Below, in pieces: positions 49,428-58,242 of a stretch of DNA of 64,000 nucleotides. The stretch's first letter is position 1, and every line of letters starts with the position of its first letter. The stretch lies in NCBI RefSeq assembly GCF_034670125.1, contig NZ_JAXMOC010000003.1:434001-498000 (forward strand). The letters are read 5' to 3'. The position numbers and the translations under genes were made by a program. The stretch is from Maricaulis sp034670125. Its GTDB lineage: Bacteria > Pseudomonadota > Alphaproteobacteria > Caulobacterales > Maricaulaceae. The notes under the pieces are model-generated. The model did no database searches and had not been told where the DNA came from. It saw only the letters and a list, made by a program, of their open reading frames with translations.

Positions 49428-50998
49428 GACCCATCCCGACACAACAACCTGATCGGCTGCAGATATTCGACACCACCCTGCGCGACGGCGAGCAGGCGCC
49501 CGGCTTCTCGATGAATCCGGCGGAGAAACTGGAGATCGCCCGCCTGCTCGAAGCGATGCGGGTCGACACGATAGAAGCCGGCTTCGCAGCCGCCTCACCG
49601 GGCGACAGCGAGGCCATCCGGTTGATCGCATCGGAAATCCGCAGTTCGACCCTTTGCTCGCTGGCACGCGCCACGGAACAGGATATCGACGCGGCCGCCT
49701 TCGCGCTCCAACCTGCCCGTCGAAAACGGCTGCACATCTTCATCGCCACCAGCCCGATCCATCGCGAAGCCAAACTGCGCATGTCGCGCCGGGAGGTGCT
49801 GCAAACCATCGAGCGCTGCCTGAAACATGCCGCCGGAACATTCGACGAGATCGAGTTCTCCGCCGAGGACGCATTGCGCACCGAGCCGGACTTTCTGATC
49901 GAGGCCATGAGTTGCGCCGCAGCCAATGGCGCCGACGTCCTCAACGTCCCCGACACCGTCGGCTATTCCGAGCCGGACGAAATCCGTGCGGTGTTCGAGC
50001 GCCTGGCGACCCATGTCGAGCGGCCCGGACACGTGATTTTCTCCGCCCATTGTCACAATGATCTGGGTCTCGCCGTCTCCAACTCTCTGGCCGCCGTCAA
50101 AGGCGGCGCACGGCAGGTCGAGTGCGCCATCAACGGTATCGGCGAGCGGGCCGGCAATTGTTCACTGGAGGAAATCGTCATGGCCCTGCAGGTGCGGGCG
50201 GACGTCTTCCCGGCCATCAGCCATGTCGATGCAACCAAGATCTGGACCGCAAGCCAGCGCCTGTCCCGTGTGACCGGCGCGGCCATCGCCCCGAACAAGG
50301 CCATCGTTGGCAGGAACGCCTTCGCGCACGAGGCCGGCATTCATCAACACGGCATGATTTCCGATCGGCGCACCTACGAGATCATGACTCCGGAAAGCGT
50401 CGGCGCGCCGGGCTCCGAACTCGTTTTGGGCAAGCATTCGGGCAAGCATGCGCTGGTGCAGCGCCTGGCCAAGCTTGGCTACCAGCCGGATCCGGAACCG
50501 CTGAACCAGGTCTTCACGGACTTCAAACACCTGGCTGACGAGCTGGGCGAAGTGAATGATGCCGACCTGGTCGCCATGATGGAGGGTTTCTCCCCCAGCG
50601 GATCGCGTTGGACCGTGCTGCGCACCGAGTTGCGCACCACCGCGGGACGCCAGCCCAAGCAATTTGCCCGGGTCGAACTGGAGCATCCCGACCGGGGCCG
50701 CGTATCAGACATTGCCTCAGGCGACGGCCCGATGGCCGCTGCGTTCGCGGCCGTGCAACGCATCACCGGTACCGATGCCACAGTAACGGCGCTGGAAACG
50801 AGAATGCGGTCAACGACGACTGGTCGCGAATTCGTGGCTGACATAAGCGTCGATATCGACGGCGCAATCTTCTCCGGGCGCGCACGCGGTCCCGATGTCG
50901 TCACAGCAGCCATAGACTCGCTGCTTTTCACACTCGATCGCGGCGAGGCCTATGGCCGGGCCGACATGACCCCGCAACAACCGGCCGCGGCCGTCTGA
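49409..50998 (+). CDS. leuA: 2-isopropylmalate synthase
   Basis: 529 residues from the ATG at 49409, with GGAGG 7 nt before it. It makes 2-isopropylmalate from acetyl-CoA and 2-oxoisovalerate. The HMGL-like domain has IFDTTLRDGEQAPGFSM, HCHNDLGLAVSNSLAAV with metal His, and HEAGIHQHG. The C-terminal regulatory domain (from about residue 400) begins near GSRWTVLRTELRTTAGRQP. It overlaps the small acetolactate synthase subunit by 19 nt. Confidence 0.94.
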   Translation: MPTPTLRPIPTQQPDRLQIFDTTLRDGEQAPGFSMNPAEKLEIARLLEAMRVDTIEAGFAAASPGDSEAIRLIASEIRSSTLCSLARATEQDIDAAAFALQPARRKRLHIFIATSPIHREAKLRMSRREVLQTIERCLKHAAGTFDEIEFSAEDALRTEPDFLIEAMSCAAANGADVLNVPDTVGYSEPDEIRAVFERLATHVERPGHVIFSAHCHNDLGLAVSNSLAAVKGGARQVECAINGIGERAGNCSLEEIVMALQVRADVFPAISHVDATKIWTASQRLSRVTGAAIAPNKAIVGRNAFAHEAGIHQHGMISDRRTYEIMTPESVGAPGSELVLGKHSGKHALVQRLAKLGYQPDPEPLNQVFTDFKHLADELGEVNDADLVAMMEGFSPSGSRWTVLRTELRTTAGRQPKQFARVELEHPDRGRVSDIASGDGPMAAAFAAVQRITGTDATVTALETRMRSTTTGREFVADISVDIDGAIFSGRARGPDVVTAAIDSLLFTLDRGEAYGRADMTPQQPAAAV

Positions 50999-51012
50999 CA
51001 GGAATTGAAACA

Positions 51013-51969
51013 ATGGCTATCCAGGAAACCGACTTCATCTGGCGCAATGGCGAACTGATCGACTGGCACGAAGCCCAGACCCATGTGCTCTCACACGCCC
51101 TGCATTACGGCTCCTCGGTCTTCGAGGGGATCCGCTGTTACAACACGCCCACCGGACCGGTGATCTTCCGCCTCACCGACCACGTCAAGCGCCTGTTCAA
51201 CAGCGCCAAGGTCTATCACATGCCGATCAACCACACCGTCGAGGAGGTCGAGGCCGCCTGCCGGATGGTGATCCGCGCCAATCACCTCAAGGACGCCTAT
51301 ATCCGGCCCGTCGCCTTCTTCGGCTATGGCGGGATCGGTGTCCTGCCTGGCGCCGATACAAAACCGGAGATTTGCATAGCCGCCTTCCCATGGGGTGCTT
51401 ATCTGGGCGAGGAAGCCCTGACCAAGGGCGTGGATTGCTGCATCTCGTCCTGGAGCCGCCCGGCCCCGAACACGATCCCGACCGGCGCCAAGGCTGGCGG
51501 CAATTACCTGTCCTCCATGCTGATCAGCCACGAAGCCCATTCGCGCGGTTTCGACGAAGGCATCGGCCTCGACGTCAATGGCCTCGTCTCGGAAGGCGCC
51601 GGCGAGAACATCTTTGTCGTCTCCGATGGCATCATCCGCACCCCGCCCAGCTCGGCGTCGATCCTGTCCGGCCTGACTCGCGATGCGGTGATGAAGCTGG
51701 CCGAAGCGGAAGGGTTCGACGTCCGCGAACAGACCCTGTCACGCGAAAGTCTCTATTTCGCCGACGAGATCTTCTTCACCGGCACCGCCGCCGAGATCAC
51801 CCCGGTGCGCTCGGTTGACGGTCATGTTGTCAGCGCCGGTGGGCGCGGACCGATCGCCGAGTTGATGCAAAAGCGCTTCTTCGGCCTGTTCTCCGGCGAG
51901 ACCCCGGACCGCCATGGCTGGCTGCAGCCGGTCCAGGACAATGCGATGGAGATCCAGCATGTCGCCTGA
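51013..51969 (+). CDS. ilvE: Branched-chain amino acid aminotransferase
   Basis: 318 residues. It is a fold-type IV PLP enzyme. HALHYGSSVFEGIRCY is the family start, KAGGNYLSSMLISHEA carries the PLP Lys, and EGAGENIFVV is also conserved. It transaminates the last step for Leu, Ile and Val. AGGAA lies 8 nt before the start. It overlaps leuC by 11 nt. Confidence 0.93.
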   Translation: MAIQETDFIWRNGELIDWHEAQTHVLSHALHYGSSVFEGIRCYNTPTGPVIFRLTDHVKRLFNSAKVYHMPINHTVEEVEAACRMVIRANHLKDAYIRPVAFFGYGGIGVLPGADTKPEICIAAFPWGAYLGEEALTKGVDCCISSWSRPAPNTIPTGAKAGGNYLSSMLISHEAHSRGFDEGIGLDVNGLVSEGAGENIFVVSDGIIRTPPSSASILSGLTRDAVMKLAEAEGFDVREQTLSRESLYFADEIFFTGTAAEITPVRSVDGHVVSAGGRGPIAELMQKRFFGLFSGETPDRHGWLQPVQDNAMEIQHVA

Positions 51970-53398
51970 GACGAAGGTCACGGGCAAAGCTCCGCGTTCG
52001 CTGTTCGACAAGGTGTGGGACGCCCACCAGGTACGCGCCGAAACGGCGGAGACGCCGGGCCTGCTGTATATCGACCTGCACCTGGTACATGAGGTGACCT
52101 CGCCGCAGGCCTTCTCTGTCCTCGCCGAACGGGGTCTGAGGGTGCGTCGGCCGGACCGGACCCTGGCCACCATCGACCACGCCACCCCGACCCTCGACTT
52201 CGCAGCCGGGGATGCGCCGCCCTACGCAACGGCGGCCGCGCGCAATCAGGTCGAGACCCTGCAGTCAAATACCGCCAAGCACGGCATCACCCTGCATGGC
52301 TGGGGCAGCGGGCACCGCGGCGTCGTGCATGTGATCGGTCCGGAACTGGGCGCCACCCAGCCGGGCATGACGATCGTCTGCGGCGACAGCCATACCGCGA
52401 CCCATGGCGCATTCGGAGCGCTCGCTTTTGGCATTGGCACCACCGAGGTCGGTCACGTCCTGGCCTCGCAATGCCTGCTGCAACGAAAACCGAAATCAAT
52501 GCGCATCACGGTGGATGGCGAGACCGCACCAGGTATCTCCGCCAAGGACATTATTCTCACCATTATCGCCGAAATTGGTGTCGATGGCGGAACGGGCTGT
52601 GTGATCGAATATGCCGGCAGCGCCATTGAGGCGCTCGACATGGAGGGCCGGATGACGGTCTGCAACATGTCGATCGAAGCCGGCGCCCGCGCCGGCATGA
52701 TCGCACCGGATGAAACCACTGTCGCCTGGCTTGAAGGGCGCGAGCAGGTGCCTGCCGGGCCCGATTGGGACGCAGCGATCAAGCGATGGACCGCACTGCG
52801 CAGTGATGACGGGGCCCCTTTCGACCATGATGTCATGATCGACGCGGCTACAATCCGGCCGATGGTGACCTGGGGCACTGCGCCGGATACCGGGATCGCC
52901 GTCAACGCGCCTATTCCCCAACCGCGCAGCCCGTCGCACCGGAAGGCCCTTGCCTATATGGGACTGGAAGCGGGCATGCCGGTTGCCGGCACACCGGTTG
53001 ACCAGGTTTTCATCGGCTCATGCACCAATTCCCGCATTACCGATCTGCGCGAAGCCGCCGCCATCATGAGCGGACGTCGCGTCGCAAACGGTATCCGGGC
53101 GCTGGTGGTGCCCGGTTCCGTGGCAGTCCGCGCCCAGGCCGAAGCCGAAGGGCTCGACCGCATCTTCACTGACGCCGGCGCCGAGTGGCGCCAGCCGGGC
53201 TGTTCGATGTGCATCGCCATGAACGGCGACCGCGGCGAGCCGGGCCAGCTGGTCGTTTCGACGTCCAACCGCAATTTCGAGGGCCGCCAGGGCCCCGGCG
53301 TGCGCACCGTCCTCGCCAGTCCGGCCACCGCCGCCGCGGCCGCCATCGCCGGTCATGTCATCGATCCGGCCGAACTGATGGAGCCTGCCCATGCCTGA
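51959..53398 (+). CDS. leuC: 3-isopropylmalate dehydratase large subunit
   Basis: 479 residues. It holds the 4Fe-4S cluster of isopropylmalate isomerase: FIGSCTNSRITDLREAA and QPGCSMCIAMN give the cysteines. TIVCGDSHTATHGAFGALAFGIGT is the aconitase-family core. The N-terminus begins MSPETKVTGKAPRSLFDKVW. It overlaps ilvE and leuD at its ends and acts with leuD, which follows. Confidence 0.95.
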   Translation: MSPETKVTGKAPRSLFDKVWDAHQVRAETAETPGLLYIDLHLVHEVTSPQAFSVLAERGLRVRRPDRTLATIDHATPTLDFAAGDAPPYATAAARNQVETLQSNTAKHGITLHGWGSGHRGVVHVIGPELGATQPGMTIVCGDSHTATHGAFGALAFGIGTTEVGHVLASQCLLQRKPKSMRITVDGETAPGISAKDIILTIIAEIGVDGGTGCVIEYAGSAIEALDMEGRMTVCNMSIEAGARAGMIAPDETTVAWLEGREQVPAGPDWDAAIKRWTALRSDDGAPFDHDVMIDAATIRPMVTWGTAPDTGIAVNAPIPQPRSPSHRKALAYMGLEAGMPVAGTPVDQVFIGSCTNSRITDLREAAAIMSGRRVANGIRALVVPGSVAVRAQAEAEGLDRIFTDAGAEWRQPGCSMCIAMNGDRGEPGQLVVSTSNRNFEGRQGPGVRTVLASPATAAAAAIAGHVIDPAELMEPAHA

Positions 53399-53978
53399 TC
53401 AAACGGACAATATCCGCCAGATCGACAGCCGGACCTTCGTGATCGATCAGGAAGACATCGATACCGACCAGATCATCCCGGCCCGTTTCCTGACCACGAC
53501 CAGCCGCGACGGGCTGGGCAAGCTGGCCTTCCATGACTGGCGCTATGATGGCGACGGCAACCCCCTCGAAGCGGTATCGCTGAACAGTCTCGACACGGCT
53601 GAATGCCGGGTTCTGGTCGCGGGCCGCAATTTCGGCTGTGGCTCATCGCGCGAGCATGCGCCCTGGGCTCTGCATGATTTCGGCTTTCGCGCCGTCATTT
53701 CGAGCGAGTTTGCCGACATATTCCGCTCCAATTCGGCCCGCAACGGCCTGCTGCCGATCATGGCGCCGGAAGCGGCTCACAACTGGCTGCTGGCCAATCC
53801 CGGCGTGGCGATCAAAATCGACCTTGCCAGCCAACATGTCGATCTGGGCAATGGCCCCGGTTTCGACTTCGCCATCGAACCCTTCGCCAAACATTGCCTG
53901 ATGGAAGGCACCGACCCGCTCGGCTTCCTGTTGGGACATGCCGACGATATCGACGCATACGAGGCCGCAAACGCATGA
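53391..53978 (+). CDS. leuD: 3-isopropylmalate dehydratase small subunit
   Basis: 195 residues. The swivelling domain reads DIDTDQIIPARFL and GRNFGCGSSREHAPWAL, both conserved. The start overlaps leuC by 8 nt, and the stop overlaps leuB by 4 nt. It completes the LeuCD isomerase. Confidence 0.95.
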   Translation: MPDQTDNIRQIDSRTFVIDQEDIDTDQIIPARFLTTTSRDGLGKLAFHDWRYDGDGNPLEAVSLNSLDTAECRVLVAGRNFGCGSSREHAPWALHDFGFRAVISSEFADIFRSNSARNGLLPIMAPEAAHNWLLANPGVAIKIDLASQHVDLGNGPGFDFAIEPFAKHCLMEGTDPLGFLLGHADDIDAYEAANA

Positions 53979-55036
53979 CCTACCGGATCATCCTTTTGCC
54001 CGGCGACGGAATCGGACCGGAAATCACCGCCGTGGCCCGCGCCGTGCTGGAACAGGTGGCCGCGCTGGAAGGCTTCCGGATCGAGTTCACCACCTGCGCC
54101 TTCGGCGGCGCCTCGATCGATGAATTCGGCGAGCCGCTGACCGCGGCGACCCTGAAGACTTGCCAGACAGCCGATGCCATCTTTCTGGGAGCCGTTGGCG
54201 GTCCCAAATGGGACCGGGCCGATACCCGCCCCGAGGCCGGCCTTCTGGCGATCCGCAAAGCGCTCGGAGTCTACGCCAATCTGCGCCCGGCAGCTGTCCA
54301 CCCGGCGCTCGCGGGCAAGTCACCCTTGCGCCCGGACCTGGTCGCCGGAACCGATGTGCTGATCGTGCGCGAACTGACCGGTGGCATCTATTTCGGACAG
54401 CGCGAACGCAGCGCCGACAGCGCCAGCGACAAATGCACCTATTCGCGCTTCGAGATTGAGCGTGTCGCCCGCATCGCCTTTGAGCAGGCGCGCCTGCGTC
54501 GCGGCAAGCTGACCTCGGTCGACAAGGCCAATGTGCTGGAAACCAGCCGCCTGTGGCGGGACGTGGTCAGCGAGATGGGCGCCCGCGACTTTCCCGATAT
54601 CGAACTCGACCACATGTATGTCGATGCCGCCGCCATGCACATGCTGCGCGCCCCGGCGAGCTTCGACGTCATCGTCACCGAGAACATGTTCGGCGACATC
54701 CTTTCCGACGAAGCCTCCATGCTGCCCGGCTCGATCGGCCTGTTGGGATCAGCCTCGCTAGGTGACCAGAAACCCGGCCTCTTCGAACCCATCCACGGTT
54801 CGGCGCCCGACATTGCCGGTCAGGACAAGGCCAACCCCATTGGCGCCATCGAGGCGGTGGCGCAATTGCTGGAGAGCCTGGACGAGACCCGCGCGGCGGG
54901 CCGCATTCGGGCCGCCATAAACGCGATGCACGAGGCGGGCGAGTGGACCGGAGATCTGGGCGGATCACTGTCCTGCTCGCAGGCGGGTATGAAGCTGGTC
55001 GAACGGCTGGAAGCGGAGGCCGTGGCGGCGGAGTAA
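53975..55036 (+). CDS. leuB: 3-isopropylmalate dehydrogenase
   Basis: 353 residues from the ATG overlapping the leuD stop. Family parts are ILLPGDGIGPEI, LLAIRKALGVYANLRPA, VRELTGGIYFG and VTENMFGDILSDEASMLPGSIGLL. The last reactions, oxidation and decarboxylation, give 4-methyl-2-oxopentanoate. It ends the operon and is followed at once by a terminator-like hairpin. Confidence 0.95.
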   Translation: MTYRIILLPGDGIGPEITAVARAVLEQVAALEGFRIEFTTCAFGGASIDEFGEPLTAATLKTCQTADAIFLGAVGGPKWDRADTRPEAGLLAIRKALGVYANLRPAAVHPALAGKSPLRPDLVAGTDVLIVRELTGGIYFGQRERSADSASDKCTYSRFEIERVARIAFEQARLRRGKLTSVDKANVLETSRLWRDVVSEMGARDFPDIELDHMYVDAAAMHMLRAPASFDVIVTENMFGDILSDEASMLPGSIGLLGSASLGDQKPGLFEPIHGSAPDIAGQDKANPIGAIEAVAQLLESLDETRAAGRIRAAINAMHEAGEWTGDLGGSLSCSQAGMKLVERLEAEAVAAE

Positions 55037-55042
55037 CTGCCG

Positions 55043-55069
55043 CCTGCCGGGTTACTGCGGCAGGTTTTC
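55043..55069 (+). terminator. Candidate terminator of the ilv-leu operon
   Basis: CCTGCCG (55043-55049), an 8-nt loop and CGGCAGG (55058-55064) are followed by TTTTC. It begins 7 nt after the leuB stop and overlaps the 3' end of the convergent dipeptidase gene. Confidence 0.5.
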
Positions 55070-56212
55070 GAGAAGAAACCGGATCGTGTTGCCGCCCATC
55101 ACCTGGCCCACTTCATCGGCGCTGAGGCCGGCGGCGAGCAGGCGGTCGGTCAGGACGACATATTCCGAGGCATCGAATGTCGTGGTGACCGTGCCGTCAT
55201 AGTCCGAGCCCAGCGCGACATGGTCGATGCCGACCAGCTCGACCGCCGCCACAATGGCCGCTGCGACGCCAGCCGGGCTGTCGTCGCAGGTGACATCAGC
55301 CCAGAAGCCGATCCCGATCAGCCCGCCGCCGGCGGCGATGCGCTGCATCAGGGCGTCGGGGATGTTGCGCTTGACCTCGCAATGACCGTGCACGCCGGTA
55401 TGGGAGACCACCAGCGGGCTGCTCGTCATAGCCAGCACATCCTCGACCACTTGCGGCGAGGAGTGGGCGACATCGATGATGAGGCCGCGCTCGTCCATGC
55501 GGCGGATCACATCGCGGCCGAAATCCGTCAGCCCGGCATTCGAGACACCGTGGAGCGAGCCGCCGAGCTCATTGTCGAAGAAATGCTGCAGGCCAAGCAT
55601 GCGGTAGCCGGCCTCCCAGAGCACATCGACATTGGCGATGTCGCCTTCCAGCGGATGAGCCCCCTCGGTTTCCAGCAAACCGGCCAGCGCTGTCGGATCG
55701 GTCTCCCGAGCGGCCAGCACCGCTTCCAGGTCGGCGCGATTCCGGACAACCGTGAAACTGTCATCCCGCTCAGCCAGACGGTTCAACCGGTCAGCATGGT
55801 AGACCGCGCGTTCCAGGATCGAACTCCAGGTCCGGATCGGCCAGCGCTGGACAATGGCGAGGGCGGTAATGTCGTCACTGTCAGCGGTATTGCTGTCATA
55901 GTTCTGGCCCGAGGGCGTCTTGGTGACGCTGGAGAAAACCTGAAGCACCACGCCGCCGGCACGCAGGCGAGGCAGGTCGGTATGACCGCGATCATTCCAG
56001 CGCGTCGGATCACGCATCCACAACAGCATGTCGGAATGAAGGTCGGCGACCGGCAGGGTTGCGTGCAGGGTCTCGGCCTCGGCGCTCGGCGTATAGGGCG
56101 CGTGAGGCCTGACGACATTCATGTCAGCATCAATGCGAGCCGGGAGGATGAAGAAGACAAAACCGCCCGCAACGAGGACAGCCGCCAACAAGATGCCGAT
56201 GAAGATACGCAT
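55052..56212 (-). CDS. Membrane dipeptidase (peptidase M19)
   Basis: 386 residues from the ATG giving MRIFIGILLAAVLVAGG, a signal anchor; GGGCGGG lies 7 nt upstream, while an earlier ATG at 56245 lacks a site. M19 zinc ligands appear in VADLHSDMLLWM, the TEGAHPLEG Glu, VVSHTGVHG and the later GSDYDGTV. It probably hydrolyses dipeptides in the periplasm. It converges on leuB. Confidence 0.92.
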   Translation of the reverse strand: MRIFIGILLAAVLVAGGFVFFILPARIDADMNVVRPHAPYTPSAEAETLHATLPVADLHSDMLLWMRDPTRWNDRGHTDLPRLRAGGVVLQVFSSVTKTPSGQNYDSNTADSDDITALAIVQRWPIRTWSSILERAVYHADRLNRLAERDDSFTVVRNRADLEAVLAARETDPTALAGLLETEGAHPLEGDIANVDVLWEAGYRMLGLQHFFDNELGGSLHGVSNAGLTDFGRDVIRRMDERGLIIDVAHSSPQVVEDVLAMTSSPLVVSHTGVHGHCEVKRNIPDALMQRIAAGGGLIGIGFWADVTCDDSPAGVAAAIVAAVELVGIDHVALGSDYDGTVTTTFDASEYVVLTDRLLAAGLSADEVGQVMGGNTIRFLLENLPQ

Positions 56213-56316
56213 GAAGAACCCGCCCGAATGACCCATCAAAGCCATAAACCGGAAAGCCGGACAGCAAAAGGGCGGCCGCTTGGCAGCGACCGCCCATCCG
56301 CGTGACCCGCGATCGA

Positions 56317-57219
56317 TTACTCGCTGTAAAGCTCGGAAATCGACAGCGTCGCTTCAGTGCCGCCACCCTGGCTGTAGGAGCCGATCCAGATGTCGTAGGT
56401 CCCGGAGGCCGCATTGTTGAAGGTCAGGGCCGGGTTCAAGCCGACATTGCCACCATCATCATTGCAGTGCCAATTGCCGTTCGGATCATTGACCAGGATG
56501 GTCGTGTCCGAACTGGACGCAGCCGACAGGATCAGCGGCAGCGACCCGGCCGTGAAATTGAGTTCGAAATCCGGAGCTGCAGATACCCAGCCGGCACAAC
56601 CGGACCGAACCGAGTCAGCCCGGTAACCACCACCGGAGATGATGTTCACCCGATAAGGGTCAGGCGTGAATCCGCCGCGCAGGTTGGCCGAGCCGAAATT
56701 GGCGGACAACGACCAGTCAATGCCCCGGGAGGACGGCTGCGGGGCAGGATCGCCAGCCAGACCGAGTTCGGAAATCGACAGGGTGGCCTGGGCATAATCG
56801 CCTTCCGAATAGGAGCCGACCCAGATGTCATACCGACCGGACGCCGGATTGGAGAAGGTCATGCTCGGATTGAGGCCTTCACCGCTGTCATCATCGCAAT
56901 ACCAGCTGGTATCCGGGCCGTTGACGACGAGGGTGGTGTCGGTGTCCGAGACCGCGCCGATGGTCAGGTCGAACATGTTCCCGGCTTCGTAATAGACCGA
57001 GTAATCGGGCGCGTTGGCGATCCAGCCGCGACAGCTGCTCGACAGGTTGCTGGCCCGCAACTGCCCGCCTGACGTCAGGGTGACATTGTGCGGGTCTGGC
57101 GTGAATCCGGAGCTCAGATTGACGGATCCGAACGTCGCCGGCGCCGAGAAATCCTGGGCGATCGCAGGGCTGGCGAGAAGCGCTACTGTGACCACACTTG
57201 CGAAAATTTGGGTTTTCAT
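56317..57219 (-). CDS. Secreted protein of two tandem repeats, unknown function
   Basis: 300 residues from ATG with GGAGGGGG 6 nt upstream. A signal peptide (ending AIAQ, about residue 22) precedes two copies of a roughly 125-residue domain (about residues 29-152 and 174-297). Both contain FGS-NL--GFTPDP near their start, a Cys-x-GW motif, a second Cys in W-C-DD, and end in ASG-YDIW-GSYS followed by ATLSISEL. The late part resembles bacterial pre-peptidase C-terminal (PPC)-like beta domains. Extracytoplasmic location is likely; no catalytic residues were recognised. Confidence 0.75.
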   Translation of the reverse strand: MKTQIFASVVTVALLASPAIAQDFSAPATFGSVNLSSGFTPDPHNVTLTSGGQLRASNLSSSCRGWIANAPDYSVYYEAGNMFDLTIGAVSDTDTTLVVNGPDTSWYCDDDSGEGLNPSMTFSNPASGRYDIWVGSYSEGDYAQATLSISELGLAGDPAPQPSSRGIDWSLSANFGSANLRGGFTPDPYRVNIISGGGYRADSVRSGCAGWVSAAPDFELNFTAGSLPLILSAASSSDTTILVNDPNGNWHCNDDGGNVGLNPALTFNNAASGTYDIWIGSYSQGGGTEATLSISELYSE

Positions 57220-57378
57220 CAATTTCCCCCTCCAGACCGTGTGGAACGCCCCTGCGATCCGGCAATCACGTCTGGTCCGGGACAGAATAAGGGATGTTGC
57301 GGCTGAACCCTAGCTGAATGCCGGAATATTCGTATCTTTCTGAAACGACCCCACCGCGATGTTTGACCGGGCTGGCCG

Positions 57379-58242
57379 TCAGGAATGCGGCTCCAGCAGG
57401 ATCGTTGCTTCCACAACATTGCCGACGCCATGATAGGTCAGCGATGAAAATGACAGGTCGCGCGCCATGGCGATCCCGCGTCCACGATAGCCGGACTTTT
57501 CACCGTCCGCAGACCTGTACCGCTCATGATCAAATCCGGCGCCCTCATCCTGGACTGTCATCGATATGAGCCGCGTACTGCGCTGAAAAGACAGAGTGAC
57601 CATACGGTCCGAATACTGCGGGTCCTGCAGACGAGCCTCGACCTCCTCCCGCCACGTGCCGGCCATCAGAAGTTCCTGTTTCATGTCGGCATCAATCTCG
57701 AGATTTCCATGCTCGACGGCATTGATCAGCAATTCCTGCAATCCGATCGCGACCAGATCCGAATTGGGGCAGGCATGAGCGATCATGGTCGCGAGATTCC
57801 GGGCCTCGTCCAAGGTTCGCAAGGCAAACTCGCCGCGCAAGATCGTTCCAACCGCGGATCGACGGCGGGCGACCTCCGACTTGAGGCTCATAACCTGATC
57901 ATGGAAGTCCTTGGCCGCTGTGACCACTGACGTCACAGACCCGACGTCGACATCCGCAGACAGCACGAAATCAGCGTGCACATCAGACGCCTTGCCTTTT
58001 GTGATCAGGATAGATTGCTGCGCGCCGGCATTGCGATCCGCAGCCTGCCCGATCGCATCACGATGCGCATCGTCAACGATGACGAGACTGACACATGCAC
58101 CGGCCGGCAGGCTTGCTGTCGTGACGACGGCCTCCCGAAAACGGGTCGCCAGGTCCTTGTGAACAGCGTCCGCGACCGGACTGGCTGCAAGCCGGACCCA
58201 GATCACATCGGTCGGCACGGGTGGTGATATCCGCTCACCCAT
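57379..58242 (-). CDS. RsbW-like HATPase with N-terminal pseudo-receiver
   Basis: 287 residues. The C-terminal GHKL ATPase has the N box LLINAVEHGN (Asn174), the G1 box QDEGAGFD (Asp232) and GRGIAMAR, as in anti-sigma kinases. Residues 1-110 resemble a receiver domain without the phosphoacceptor Asp (VSLVIVDD strand kept), joined by a helix (about 110-135). It overlaps the phosphatase gene by 8 nt, with GGAGG before its start. With STAS, phosphatase and HPt proteins upstream it forms a partner-switching module; its sigma-factor or other target is not visible. Confidence 0.82.
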   Translation of the reverse strand: MGERISPPVPTDVIWVRLAASPVADAVHKDLATRFREAVVTTASLPAGACVSLVIVDDAHRDAIGQAADRNAGAQQSILITKGKASDVHADFVLSADVDVGSVTSVVTAAKDFHDQVMSLKSEVARRRSAVGTILRGEFALRTLDEARNLATMIAHACPNSDLVAIGLQELLINAVEHGNLEIDADMKQELLMAGTWREEVEARLQDPQYSDRMVTLSFQRSTRLISMTVQDEGAGFDHERYRSADGEKSGYRGRGIAMARDLSFSSLTYHGVGNVVEATILLEPHS

